Assembly (NCBI GenBank): GCA_009917445.1
Contig: QZEE01000015.1
Span: 37,204 to 101,203, forward strand
DNA length: 64,000 nucleotides
DNA from: a bacterium D16-76
Lineage (GTDB): Bacteria; Bacillota; Clostridia; Oscillospirales; Acutalibacteraceae
Direction of reading: 5' to 3'
The notes under the pieces were generated by a model. The model was not told the origin of the DNA. It ran no database searches and saw only the letters and a program-made list of their open reading frames with translations. Below, piece after piece: positions 15,659 to 23,599 of this stretch; within the stretch, counting starts at the first letter, position 1; the number at the start of each line of letters is the position of its first letter. The translations under genes and the position numbers were made by a program.

Positions 15659-18525
15659 GCCAATTCCTCCTTCCGCAGCTGGCTTTCCGCAATTTCCCGG
15701 TAAGCCGGGCAGCTTTCCAACAGCTCCCTGTGGGTGCCCTTGCCCACCAGCCTGCCGCCGTCCAGCACCAAAATCTGCTGGGCGTGCATAATGGTGCTTA
15801 CCCGCTGGGCCACCACCAGCACCGCGGCCTCCGCCGTATAACTTTGCAGGGCCCCCCGCACCGCCGCCTCGGTCTTAAAGTCCAGCGCCGAAAAGCTGTC
15901 GTCAAAAATATACACCGGGGCCCGCCGTACCAAGGCCCGGGCCATAGAAAGCCTCTGCCTCTGCCCGCCGGAGACATTGGCGCCCCCCTGGGACACATAG
16001 GCGCCCAGGCCCTTTTCCATCTCTTCCACAAAGCCCCTGGCCTGGGCCGTATCCAGGGCCTCCAGCAATTCGCCCTCTTCCGCGCCCTCCTTGCCATAGC
16101 GCAGGTTCTCCTGTACCGTCCCCGAGAACAGCAGCGCCTTTTGGGGCACATAGCCAATGGCCGCCCGCAAATCCTCCTGCTTATACTGGCGTATATCCGT
16201 GCCGTCCAGGGTGATTTCCCCACCCGTCACGTCATAAAACCGGGGTATCAGGTTCACCAGGGTAGACTTCCCCGCCCCCGTAGCGCCAATAATCGCCGTG
16301 GTCTCCCCAGGCCTGGCCGTAAAGCTGATGTGTTCCAGTACGTCGCTTTCCGCGTCGTGGTAGCGGAAGCTCACATCCTTAAACTCCACCACGCCCTTTA
16401 TGCCCTCAGCCGGTTTCGCCGGCCCCTGGGGGTCCCGCACCTGGGGCTCCATGTCCAGCACTTCCCCTATGCGCGCCGCCGACACACTGGCCCTGGGCAG
16501 CATCACAAACATCATGGCAATCATCAAGAAGGACATAATAATCTGCATAGCATACTGGATAAACGCCATCATATCGCCAATCTGCAAAGTAGAGGCCGCA
16601 ATGGCATGGCCGCCCACCCACATAATCACCAAAGAGCTCACGTTCATCACCAGCATCATCGCCGGCATCATCCCGGCCATCACCCGCTGCACAAAGCGGT
16701 TGGTGTGGGTAAACTCCTGGTTGGCCTCCCGGAAGCGCTCTTCCTCAAACAGCTGGTTGCCAAAAGCCCGCACCACCATCATGCCTGAAAGGTGTTCCCG
16801 GCTAATGCGGTTCAGCTTATCCATCATGCCCTGCAAAGCCTTAAACTTCGGCAGCGCCACCGCCATGACCACCATCACCAGCCCCAGCATCACCGCCACG
16901 GCCGCCGCCACAATCCAGCTCATGGAAACGCTCTTTTCCACTGCCAAAATAACGCCCCCTATGCCCATAATCGGGGCATAGCACACCAGGCGCAGGCCCA
17001 TCATCACCAGCATGCCCACCTGCTGCACGTCGTTGGTGGTGCGGGTGATCAGCGACGCAATCGAGACCTTGTCGAACTCCGGCCCGCCCATGCCCATCAC
17101 CTTTGCAAACAGGTCATGCCGCAGGTTGCGGGCCACAGCCGTAGCCGCCCGGGACGAAAAGAACCCCACCAGCACCGCCGCCAAAGCCCCCAGCAGGGCT
17201 ACGCCCAGCATCTGCAGGCCCTTGTCCCAAATATACGAAGACTGCATAGGGGCCGTGTCCACCCCCAGCTCTGTGTAAAAAAGCTTTTTCAGGCTGACCC
17301 CCACCTGGCCCGCCATCATGTCCGCCCCATCTGCGGCGGCAGCTATGGCATGGCCCAGGCTTTCCTCCGGCGCAAAGGCCAAAAGGGGCAGCAGCTGGTA
17401 CAGCCGTTCCGCCGGCATATTCCCCAGCCCCCCGGCGTCTGTCAAATCAAACCCGCCATCCGGCTGCCCGTCATCCAGTCCAGCGCCGTCCTCCCCAAAG
17501 AACTCCGGCTTTTCCTCGTCCAGCAAAGCGTCGTCCATCGGGGGCTCCGACGCCCCCTCCCCCTCAGGGCCCATCCCGCTTTCCACGCCGCCAGGGTCCG
17601 GCGCCGTAAAGCCCCCGTCCATTTCCGGCAGGGCAGGGTTTTCAATCCCCCCCGGGGGCTCAATGGCCCCCACAGCGGCCATGCCCCCCATAACCGGCTC
17701 GTTTTCCCATACCAGGTCCGCCCCCTGGGGGCCATCGCTTTCCCGTCCCTCCGGCAGCATCCGCAGGTCAGAGGAGCTGGACGTCCGGGGCGGCTGTGGC
17801 GCCAGCTGCAGGTTGGGGTCTGTAGCCACCGTGGGGTTTTTCTTCTGCTCTTCCAGGTACAGCTGCAGATTGGGGTCCGTCACCACGCCGCCGGATTCCC
17901 CAGCCGCGCTGTCCCCAGCCCCTGCCTTTTCCCCGCCCAAAATGGGTATGTCAAAAATATTGGGCAGACCGCCGGGCGCATCCGCCGGGCCTTCCCCGTC
18001 CGGCCCCGGCGCAGGGGCCACAGTGCCCCCGCTGCTGCCCGGCCCAACAGCCGCGCCGCCCTGGCCCGCCGCCTTCAAGGCCAGCTCCGCCAGTTCCCCG
18101 CTGGCGGCGGCCTCCTGCATATACAGCAAAAAGCCATAAGCCGCCTGGCCGTATACCCGGTCCAGTTCCAGCCTGGCCTCTTCCTCCAAGCCCTCCCGCA
18201 GCACGCACACCGCCTCTTTCCGGGCCAAAGGGTAATCCTTAGAAATCCGCTGGGCCTCGCTGCTTTCCGGCTCTATGGTGTAATAGCCCCCTTCCAGCAG
18301 GGCCTTATCCTCCCCGCCGCAAAAAAACAGCAAAAGCTGCAGGGCCTTCCGGCTCATAGCCTCCGGCGCCCCGGCCTCCAGGCCCCCCTGCTGGATGCCC
18401 GTGTTCACCAGGCCGCTCATCAGGTTTGGCAGGGCCAGTTCGCTCATGGCCTGCCCAAACAACAGCAGGATGCACAAGAGAACCGACGCCCAGAAGGGTT
18501 TCAAATATCGTGCGGTCAGCTTCAA
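15655..18525 (-). CDS. Heterodimeric ABC exporter, degenerate subunit with large loop insertion
   Basis: A 956-residue half-transporter, some 350 longer than normal. TM1 is at residues 10-30 and TM2 only at about 436-456. Residues 45-150 are a helical segment and 155-370 a low-complexity stretch rich in Gly, Pro, Asp and Glu with TDPNLQL repeated at 216 and 235; topology places all of this outside the membrane. The ATPase domain has Walker A GATGAGKST (747-755), signature VSGGQ (851-855), but Asp876 in place of the catalytic Glu (IFDDS) and Gln in place of the switch His (VVAQRVST), so its own site is degenerate. First gene of the exporter operon. Some exporters such as BmrD have an extra domain in the same loop, but not of this size or composition. 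Confidence 0.9.
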   Translation of the reverse strand: MKLTARYLKPFWASVLLCILLLFGQAMSELALPNLMSGLVNTGIQQGGLEAGAPEAMSRKALQLLLFFCGGEDKALLEGGYYTIEPESSEAQRISKDYPLARKEAVCVLREGLEEEARLELDRVYGQAAYGFLLYMQEAAASGELAELALKAAGQGGAAVGPGSSGGTVAPAPGPDGEGPADAPGGLPNIFDIPILGGEKAGAGDSAAGESGGVVTDPNLQLYLEEQKKNPTVATDPNLQLAPQPPRTSSSSDLRMLPEGRESDGPQGADLVWENEPVMGGMAAVGAIEPPGGIENPALPEMDGGFTAPDPGGVESGMGPEGEGASEPPMDDALLDEEKPEFFGEDGAGLDDGQPDGGFDLTDAGGLGNMPAERLYQLLPLLAFAPEESLGHAIAAAADGADMMAGQVGVSLKKLFYTELGVDTAPMQSSYIWDKGLQMLGVALLGALAAVLVGFFSSRAATAVARNLRHDLFAKVMGMGGPEFDKVSIASLITRTTNDVQQVGMLVMMGLRLVCYAPIMGIGGVILAVEKSVSMSWIVAAAVAVMLGLVMVVMAVALPKFKALQGMMDKLNRISREHLSGMMVVRAFGNQLFEEERFREANQEFTHTNRFVQRVMAGMMPAMMLVMNVSSLVIMWVGGHAIAASTLQIGDMMAFIQYAMQIIMSFLMIAMMFVMLPRASVSAARIGEVLDMEPQVRDPQGPAKPAEGIKGVVEFKDVSFRYHDAESDVLEHISFTARPGETTAIIGATGAGKSTLVNLIPRFYDVTGGEITLDGTDIRQYKQEDLRAAIGYVPQKALLFSGTVQENLRYGKEGAEEGELLEALDTAQARGFVEEMEKGLGAYVSQGGANVSGGQRQRLSMARALVRRAPVYIFDDSFSALDFKTEAAVRGALQSYTAEAAVLVVAQRVSTIMHAQQILVLDGGRLVGKGTHRELLESCPAYREIAESQLRKEELA

Positions 18526-18735
18526 AGTGCTGCCCCCTTTCCATAATTCTATGGCCGCCCCAGGCAGCGCCCCACAAAGGGCTCCCGTCCCAACAGCCCA
18601 GGCAGCGCCAATCCCCAGCGCCCGCCCTTGCCATTGGGCCCGGCTTCCCAGCCCCCGTTTCAGCCCGCCCCGGCGCGGCCAGCCATCCGGTTTGATTTTA
18701 TGTAAACCGTCTATATCCAGCCGTCAATGTGCCTG

Positions 18736-18765
18736 ATTATAGCACGCCCCCCTTCCCAGCGTCAA
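18736..18765 (-). promoter_or_regulatory. Promoter of the ABC exporter operon, with downstream dyad
   Basis: Minus strand TTGACG-18 bases-TATAAT. Downstream in the leader, 18686-18707, there is a dyad CGGTTT-10 bases-AAACCG that could be an operator. The remaining leader up to 18526 is GC-rich and holds no gene. Confidence 0.6.
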
Positions 18766-18822
18766 GCCAAGGGGGCAAATGTTCAAGAAGGCTTAACACT
18801 CTATTCACAAGCGCGGCGGGCT

Positions 18823-19257
18823 TTACCCGCCCATCCCCGGCCAAAGCCCCAGCTCCCCCAGCCTTGCCCACAGGGGCCCGGTTATCCAGGGGTACGTGGT
18901 GTCCTCTGGCGGCGCGTCAAAAAGCCGCACCTCCGCCATCTCGCTTTCCGGCAAAGGGCCCAGCCCCGTAATCTCCGCCAGAAAAACCGCTCCATTAGCC
19001 CCCGGGTCCCGTTCATCGTCCGCGGCCCAATACCCGCACACCGGCGTAAGCGTAAACCCGGTTGCCCCAGACTCTTCCCACAGCTCACGCCCAGCCGCCT
19101 GCGCCGGCGTCTCCCCTGGCTCCACGTGCCCTCCCTGGGTCTCCCAGGTGCGCCGTTCCTTATGGCGGCTCAAAAGCAGCCGCCCCTGATACCGGGAAAA
19201 AACCACCACATATTTATAATCCTCCGTTTCCTCCACAGCAAAGGACCTGCACAGCAT
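18823..19257 (-). CDS. NUDIX hydrolase
   Basis: A 144-residue NUDIX pyrophosphohydrolase. The box starts at GGHVEPGE, continues with REL and ends WEESGA, so all metal-binding glutamates are present. The sequence ahead of it (YVVVFSRYQGRLLLSRHKERRTWET) is the usual beta strand pair of small, MutT-like members. It probably hydrolyses a nucleoside diphosphate derivative, but substrate specificity cannot be read off. The start has AAGGGGA upstream and lies 12 bp after the proC stop, so it is translated from the proC transcript. Confidence 0.9.
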   Translation of the reverse strand: MLCRSFAVEETEDYKYVVVFSRYQGRLLLSRHKERRTWETQGGHVEPGETPAQAAGRELWEESGATGFTLTPVCGYWAADDERDPGANGAVFLAEITGLGPLPESEMAEVRLFDAPPEDTTYPWITGPLWARLGELGLWPGMGG

Positions 19258-19269
19258 AAAACCATCCCC

Positions 19270-20064
19270 TTACATCCCTTTTGATTTTTCCCAGCAAACC
19301 TTCATCGCATCCATCAAGCTGCCCCGGAACCCTGTTTTTTCCAGCATTTTCACCGCCTCAATGGTAGTGCCCCCCGGCGAGCAGACCATGTCTTTCAGCT
19401 GCGCCGGGTGCAGGCCCGATTCCAAAACCATCCTGGCGCTGCCCAGCACCGCCTGGGCCGCAAAGGTAAAAGCCTGTTGCCGGGCCATGCCAAAGGAGAC
19501 CGCCGCGTCCGCCATAGCCTCCACCATTACAAATACATAGGCCGGCGAGCTGCCGCTGACCGCCACCACCGCGTCCATCAGGCCCTCCGGCACCACCTGG
19601 GCCTTTCCGGTGCTTTCCAGCAGCCTCTGGGCCAGCTCTTGCTGCTGAGGGGATACCCCCTCCCCAAAGCACAGGGCGGCCATGCCTTCCCCCACCATAG
19701 CCGGGGTGTTGGGCATAGCCCTCACTAGGTGCACCGGCTTCTGGAAACGTTCCCGCAGCCAAGCCAAGGTCTTGCCCGGCGCAATAGAAAGGATAAGCTG
19801 CCCGGCCCGGCACACGTCCCGCACCTGGGCAATGACCCCCTCATACACCTGGGGCTTGACCGCCAGCAGCAGCACATCGCACCAGGCGCAGACCGCCCGC
19901 CCATCCTCCAGGCCCTTCACGCCAAACCCTTCCTCAAACCCCTTCACAGCCCCAGGCAAAACATCCGTCACCCGCACATCCTCCGGCCCGCAGCCCCCCT
20001 GCTCCAATATACCCGCCAGCATAGCCCCAGCCATGTTGCCGCACCCAATTATACCCAGCTTCAT
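19270..20064 (-). CDS. proC: Pyrroline-5-carboxylate reductase
   Basis: Catalyses the last step of proline synthesis, the NAD(P)H-dependent reduction of pyrroline-5-carboxylate to proline. At 264 residues it is of normal length. It begins MKLGIIGCGNMAGAM (Rossmann dinucleotide fold), carries VHLVRAMPNTPAMVGEGM in the middle and the family signature region MVCSPGGTTIEAVKMLE near the C-terminus. The start at 20064 is chosen because GGAGG lies eight bases upstream; the frame remains open 12 codons further but without support. It heads a short operon with the NUDIX gene. Confidence 0.95.
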   Translation of the reverse strand: MKLGIIGCGNMAGAMLAGILEQGGCGPEDVRVTDVLPGAVKGFEEGFGVKGLEDGRAVCAWCDVLLLAVKPQVYEGVIAQVRDVCRAGQLILSIAPGKTLAWLRERFQKPVHLVRAMPNTPAMVGEGMAALCFGEGVSPQQQELAQRLLESTGKAQVVPEGLMDAVVAVSGSSPAYVFVMVEAMADAAVSFGMARQQAFTFAAQAVLGSARMVLESGLHPAQLKDMVCSPGGTTIEAVKMLEKTGFRGSLMDAMKVCWEKSKGM

Positions 20065-20108
20065 CGCAAAAACCTCCATCCAAAATTTCGAACAAACCAT
20101 ACAATTAG

Positions 20109-20136
20109 ATTATACCACTTTACGCCCGCCCGTCAA
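20109..20136 (-). promoter_or_regulatory. Promoter of proC
   Basis: Minus strand TTGACG-16 bases-TATAAT, 45 bases upstream of the proC start. Confidence 0.65.
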
Positions 20137-20156
20137 CCCCATCCCCCGCCCGTTTT

Positions 20157-20226
20157 GGCCTCCGGCGGTTTAGGGGCTTTGCCCCTAAAAACCCCACCAC
20201 CTTTGAAAAGGTGGACGAAACTTTTG
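20157..20226 (-). repeat. Type-A dispersed intergenic repeat (inverted copy)
   Basis: Contains CCGGCGGTTTAGGGGC/GCCCCTAAA and CCACCTTTGAAAAGGTGG. Just downstream, 20248-20263, is a perfect 16-bp palindrome AAATGCACGTGCATTT that could be a protein-binding site for the gene at 20337. Confidence 0.6.
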
Positions 20227-20336
20227 CGTTATCGATTTTGAAGAATAAAATGCACGTGCATTTGCCCAAAAACGCCCACGCATAATTTTCCCCAGCCCAG
20301 AAAAAATAAAAAGAAAACGCAAAGGAGCGAACCCAT

Positions 20337-20552
20337 ATGCCGCAAAAAAGGAAAATCCACTACCACGAGCACGACCCCCTGCCCGAAGGCAAATTCCCCA
20401 ACATTTCCGGTGTAGCCTCTGCCAACGAGTGCACAGGCCTTATGTACAAGACCCCCGCCGACCGCCAGGAGCTCCACGCCTACCGGGATCTTTTCAGCAT
20501 GGAGATCCCCCAGGACGCCCCAGGGGAATCCCCCCAGCGCCCCCGCCCCTGA
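20337..20552 (+). CDS. Small hypothetical protein, 71 residues
   Basis: A short hydrophilic protein that I cannot assign to a function. It opens with a charged, histidine-containing MPQKRKIHYHEHDPLPEG and carries a distinctive central NISGVASANECTGLMY; the C-terminus is proline-rich and looks unstructured. It is credible as a gene because AAAGGAG is well placed before the ATG and a strong terminator begins five bases after the stop, so it is a self-contained transcription unit. The single cysteine in ANECTGL could be functional. Confidence 0.7.
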   Translation: MPQKRKIHYHEHDPLPEGKFPNISGVASANECTGLMYKTPADRQELHAYRDLFSMEIPQDAPGESPQRPRP

Positions 20553-20556
20553 ACCC

Positions 20557-20594
20557 AGGGCCCGCCTTTCTGGGCGGGCCCTACGGTTTTTTTA
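20557..20594 (+). terminator. Rho-independent terminator
   Basis: Nine-base perfect stem GGGCCCGCC/GGCGGGCCC with a six-base loop, followed by TACGG and seven T residues. Confidence 0.9.
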
Positions 20595-20675
20595 TCCGGG
20601 CGGCCTAATGTTTACAGTGTGTTCAACAACTTTTCCAGGGAATACGCTACAATAAAAGCCTAAGGGGGGGTGGAA

Positions 20676-21584
20676 ATGTTTGGGTATGTGCGCCCCAATA
20701 AAGACGAGCTGCTGGTAAAGGAGTACGAACAGTATAAAGCCGTATACTGCCAGCTGTGCCGGGTGCTGGGCCGGGACTACGGGTGGCCGTGCCGTTTTTT
20801 CCTCAGCTATGACAGCACTTTTTACGCCATGCTGGCCCTGGCCGTCACCAACGAAGGCCTGTCCCCCTGCCGGGAGCGCTGCGCCTGCAACCCCCTAAAG
20901 CGGTGCCGATACCTGGAAGGCGACGGCGAAGCCTACGACAAAGCCGCGGCCCTTACCATCCTTTTAGCCTACGCCAAAGCCGAAGACGACATTGCCGACG
21001 AAAGCCCCCTGAAAACCCTGGGCAAGCGCCTGCTGCGCCCCTACTTAAAGCGCAAGGCCCGCTGGGCCCGGGTGCGGTACCCCTACCTGGCCGCCTGCAC
21101 AGAATCCTTCATGGCCGCCCAAAAGGAAGCCGAAGAATCCGGCGCCAGCCTGGACCCCTGTGCCGAGCCCACCGCCCAGCTTCTGTCCAAGGTCTTTGGG
21201 GACATAGCCGGCGAAGACCCCAAAAAAGCCGAGCCCCTCAAACAGTTTGGCTACTACCTGGGCCGCTGGGTCTACCTGATGGACGCCGCCGACGACCTTC
21301 CGGAAGACCTGCGCACAGGCTCCTTCAACCCCTTTATCAACCGCCTGGACCTATGGGGCAAAGCGAGCCTAACGGAAGACGAGCGCAAGCGTGCCGACGA
21401 ATTCTGCAACGCCGCCCTAAACCGCACCGCGGCCCAAATGGCCCTGCCCCTAAACCTCCTGGACCTGGGCCCCTTCACGCCCATCCTGGAAAACGTGGTA
21501 CACAAGGGCCTGCCCGAACTGCAGCGGGAAATCCTCTTCCTGCACATTAAGGAAAAACCCCGCCGGGAATTAAAAAACCTGTAA
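20676..21584 (+). CDS. DUF5685 family protein
   Basis: A 302-residue protein recognised by its start MFGYVRPNKDELLVKEYEQY followed by YCQLCRVLGRDYG. Members are common in Clostridia and are predicted to be all-helical, cytoplasmic and of unknown function. Conserved cysteines occur early (VYCQLC, SPCRERCACNPLKRC) and could bind a metal; an acidic DAADDLPEDL stretch lies near residue 215. The ATG at 20676 is preferred over the GTG two codons earlier because AAGGGGGGG is better spaced from it. A TACAAT -10-like box lies at 20649-20654. There is no obvious operon partner. Confidence 0.82.
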   Translation: MFGYVRPNKDELLVKEYEQYKAVYCQLCRVLGRDYGWPCRFFLSYDSTFYAMLALAVTNEGLSPCRERCACNPLKRCRYLEGDGEAYDKAAALTILLAYAKAEDDIADESPLKTLGKRLLRPYLKRKARWARVRYPYLAACTESFMAAQKEAEESGASLDPCAEPTAQLLSKVFGDIAGEDPKKAEPLKQFGYYLGRWVYLMDAADDLPEDLRTGSFNPFINRLDLWGKASLTEDERKRADEFCNAALNRTAAQMALPLNLLDLGPFTPILENVVHKGLPELQREILFLHIKEKPRRELKNL

Positions 21585-21720
21585 ACATTTCCCCTTAAAC
21601 TATCCCTATAGCAGAAAACAGCAAAGCAGCAAATCGTAAAAGCAAAAAGTAAAAAGTAATAAAGAAAAAAGCAACCCAAAAAACGCGGGCCGCCCTCTAA
21701 ATCCTACACCCCGGCCCGTG

Positions 21721-21778
21721 CGCGAGAAGCGAAGCGTGGGATTCCAAAGGGGCCAGGCCCCTTTGGCCGCCGGAGGCA
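21721..21778 (+). repeat. Type-B dispersed intergenic repeat
   Basis: CGCGAGAAGCGAAGCGTGGG followed by the stem CCAAAGGGGCC/GGCCCCTTTGG and CCGCCGGAGGC. The first 31 bases are identical to the copy at 896. It lies in the leader of the J-domain gene. Confidence 0.75.
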
Positions 21779-21807
21779 GAGATAAACGAAGGGAAAAGGA
21801 GACGACC

Positions 21808-22431
21808 ATGACAGACCCGTATAAAGTGCTGGGGGTCACACCCGCGGCCAGCGATGAGGACATTAAAGAGGCTTACCGGAGCCTTGCGAAAAAGTACCAT
21901 CCGGACCAGTATGCCGACAGCCCCTTAAAGGAGCTGGCCGACGAAAAAATGAAAGAGATCAACGAGGCCTACGATACCATCACCGCCCAGCGCAAGGCTG
22001 GGGGCACTGGGGCCCGTGCCGGGGGCTACTCCGCCTATAACCCCGTAGGGGGCGGCGGCAGCTCCGCTTTCCGGGACGTGCGCAGCCTCATCATGTCCGG
22101 CCGCATCGCAGATGCCGAGCAGCTCCTAAACGGCGTGCCCGGCGAGCGCCGCAACGCCGAGTGGTACTTCCTCAAAGGCTCTGTGCTCTACCGCCGGGGC
22201 TGGCTGGAAGAAGCCAAAGACCACTTCTCCCAGGCCTGCCGCATGGACCCCGGCAACGGCGAGTACAGCGCCGCCTTAAACCAGGCCATGAACCAGGGCT
22301 CCGGCATGTACGGGGGCTATAGCCCCAATATGACTACCGGCGGCTGCAACTCCTGCGATATGTGCTCCTCCCTCCTCTGCGCCGACTGCTGCTGCGAGTG
22401 TATGGGCGGCGACCTGATTCCCTGCTGCTAA
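21808..22431 (+). CDS. J-domain protein with TPR-like middle and cysteine-rich C-terminus
   Basis: A 207-residue protein. Residues 1-65 are a J domain with the HPD tripeptide at 31-33, which would stimulate the ATPase of a DnaK-type chaperone. A Gly-rich linker (70-95) follows, then a helical repeat region (VRSLIMSGRIADAEQLL, AEWYFLKGSVLYRRGWLEEAKDHF) that resembles TPR units. The last 30 residues contain ten cysteines (CNSCDMC, CADCCCEC, terminal CC), suggesting metal binding, a membrane anchor through acylation, or redox control. It is not a DnaJ orthologue: the zinc-finger and peptide-binding domains are absent. The start has AAAAGGAG upstream; the open frame 30 codons before it is translated type-B repeat. 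Probably co-transcribed with the membrane protein gene 34 bp downstream. Confidence 0.85.
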   Translation: MTDPYKVLGVTPAASDEDIKEAYRSLAKKYHPDQYADSPLKELADEKMKEINEAYDTITAQRKAGGTGARAGGYSAYNPVGGGGSSAFRDVRSLIMSGRIADAEQLLNGVPGERRNAEWYFLKGSVLYRRGWLEEAKDHFSQACRMDPGNGEYSAALNQAMNQGSGMYGGYSPNMTTGGCNSCDMCSSLLCADCCCECMGGDLIPCC

Positions 22432-22465
22432 CCCCCCCGCATATTTTTTCACAAGAGGCGCTTAC

Positions 22466-23005
22466 ATGAAAAAATCTACCAAAACCGCGTTAAGCGGCGT
22501 AGTAGCCGCCCTGGGCGTGGTCCTCATGCTCTTCCAGGGGCTTGTGCCCGCAGCCAGCATCGGCATACCCGCCCTTGCGGGGTGCCTGCTCATCCCCGTC
22601 GTGGCCGAGGCCGGCGTACCCTGGGCCTTTGGCAGCTACGGCGTCACCGCCGCCCTCTCCCTGCTCCTGGCCCCAGACCGGGAAGCCGCCCTGATCTACA
22701 CCTTCTTTTTCGGCTATTACCCGGCGCTTTTCGCCCTCCTGGGCCGCGTCCGGCAAAAGCCCCTGCGGGCCCTGCTAAAGCTCCTGGTCTTTAATGCCGC
22801 CGCTGTCAGCGAAGCCCTCCTGGCCCTCTGCCTTCTCCATATCCCACTGGAATCCCTCACCTTCTTAGGCATCCATACCCCCCTCTGGCTGCTGCTGGCC
22901 GCAAACGTTGTCTTCCTGGCCTACGATTACGCCCTGGCCGGCCTCATCGCCACCTACTTCCAGCGGCTCCACCCCCGCCTAAGCCGCACCCTGCAAGGCC
23001 GATAA
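22466..23005 (+). CDS. Multi-pass membrane protein of unknown function
   Basis: A 179-residue hydrophobic protein with about five to six membrane segments, among them SGVVAALGVVLMLFQGL, YGVTAALSLLL, LIYTFFFGYYPALFALLG and LWLLLAANVVFLAYDYALAGLI. The size and the small-residue-rich helices resemble S components of energy-coupling-factor vitamin importers and related clostridial integral membrane proteins, but no specific family is certain. The J-domain gene sits just upstream in the same direction. RBS AAGAGGC is modest. Confidence 0.65.
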   Translation: MKKSTKTALSGVVAALGVVLMLFQGLVPAASIGIPALAGCLLIPVVAEAGVPWAFGSYGVTAALSLLLAPDREAALIYTFFFGYYPALFALLGRVRQKPLRALLKLLVFNAAAVSEALLALCLLHIPLESLTFLGIHTPLWLLLAANVVFLAYDYALAGLIATYFQRLHPRLSRTLQGR

Positions 23006-23009
23006 AACC

Positions 23010-23050
23010 AAAAGAAAGCGCTGGCCCCCATCTGTGCCAGCGCTTTTTCT
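23010..23050. terminator. Bidirectional rho-independent terminator
   Basis: GAAAGCGCTGGC pairs with GCCAGCGCTTTT around a ten-base loop, with A-rich and T-rich flanks, between converging genes. Confidence 0.85.
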
Positions 23051-23598
23051 TATCCGGGCATATACTCCATCAGCCAGCAATCCACCAGCACGCCGTCGTG
23101 CATCTCATGCTTCGGCAGCCTCTTGACCTTCCGGAACCCGCAGGCCTCATAGCACCGTATGGCCCGGGGGTTGTCCACATGGGGGTCCAGCACCACCGCC
23201 TGGGCCCCCTGTTTTTCCAAAAAGCCCAGCAGCAGCCGTATAAACCGCCTGCCAATGCCCTGCCCCCAAAGGCCGGGCTCGGCAATAAACTGGTCTATGC
23301 CAAAAGCCAAAAGCTCCGGGTGGGGGTAGTGGTATTCTTTGCACATTTCGCCGTCCAGCTGGTAGGCCTGCACGTAGCCAATGTCTTTGCCCTCATACTG
23401 GATGATACAGCGGGAGGCGTTCCATTCGTCCTCAAAAAAGTCCTCCTGTATGCGCTGGGGGGTAAACACGGCGCTGGGGCCGCCCCAATATTCCAGCACG
23501 CGGCGGTCTGTAAGCCACCGCAGCAAAAGGGGAGCGTCCGCTTCTTCCAGGGGGCGCAGGGCCACAGGGCCGTCTTTGGCGGAAATAGCAAACAGCAT
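23050..23598 (-). CDS. GNAT acetyltransferase, aminoglycoside 6'-N-acetyltransferase-like
   Basis: A 182-residue acetyl-CoA-dependent acetyltransferase. It starts with VALRPLEEADAPLLLRWLTD, has the acetyl-CoA loop LWGQGIGRRFI, and ends the core with DPHVDNPRAIRCYEACGFRKV. This combination is the pattern of the AAC(6')-like branch, though chromosomal members often act on other amines, so resistance should not be assumed. The ATG at 23598 is supported by GGAGG six bases upstream; it lies one base after the TGA of the SDR gene, so the two genes are translationally coupled. Confidence 0.85.
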   Translation of the reverse strand: MLFAISAKDGPVALRPLEEADAPLLLRWLTDRRVLEYWGGPSAVFTPQRIQEDFFEDEWNASRCIIQYEGKDIGYVQAYQLDGEMCKEYHYPHPELLAFGIDQFIAEPGLWGQGIGRRFIRLLLGFLEKQGAQAVVLDPHVDNPRAIRCYEACGFRKVKRLPKHEMHDGVLVDCWLMEYMPG

Positions 23599-23599
23599 G

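Noticed and set aside
16792..18546. 584-codon open frame antisense to the large ABC subunit
   Set aside because: His/Pro/Gln-rich shadow translation of a GC-rich coding region.
23050..23598. Assignment as an aminoglycoside resistance gene
   Set aside because: The AAC(6')-like pattern is shared by many chromosomal GNATs; nothing in the neighbourhood supports resistance.
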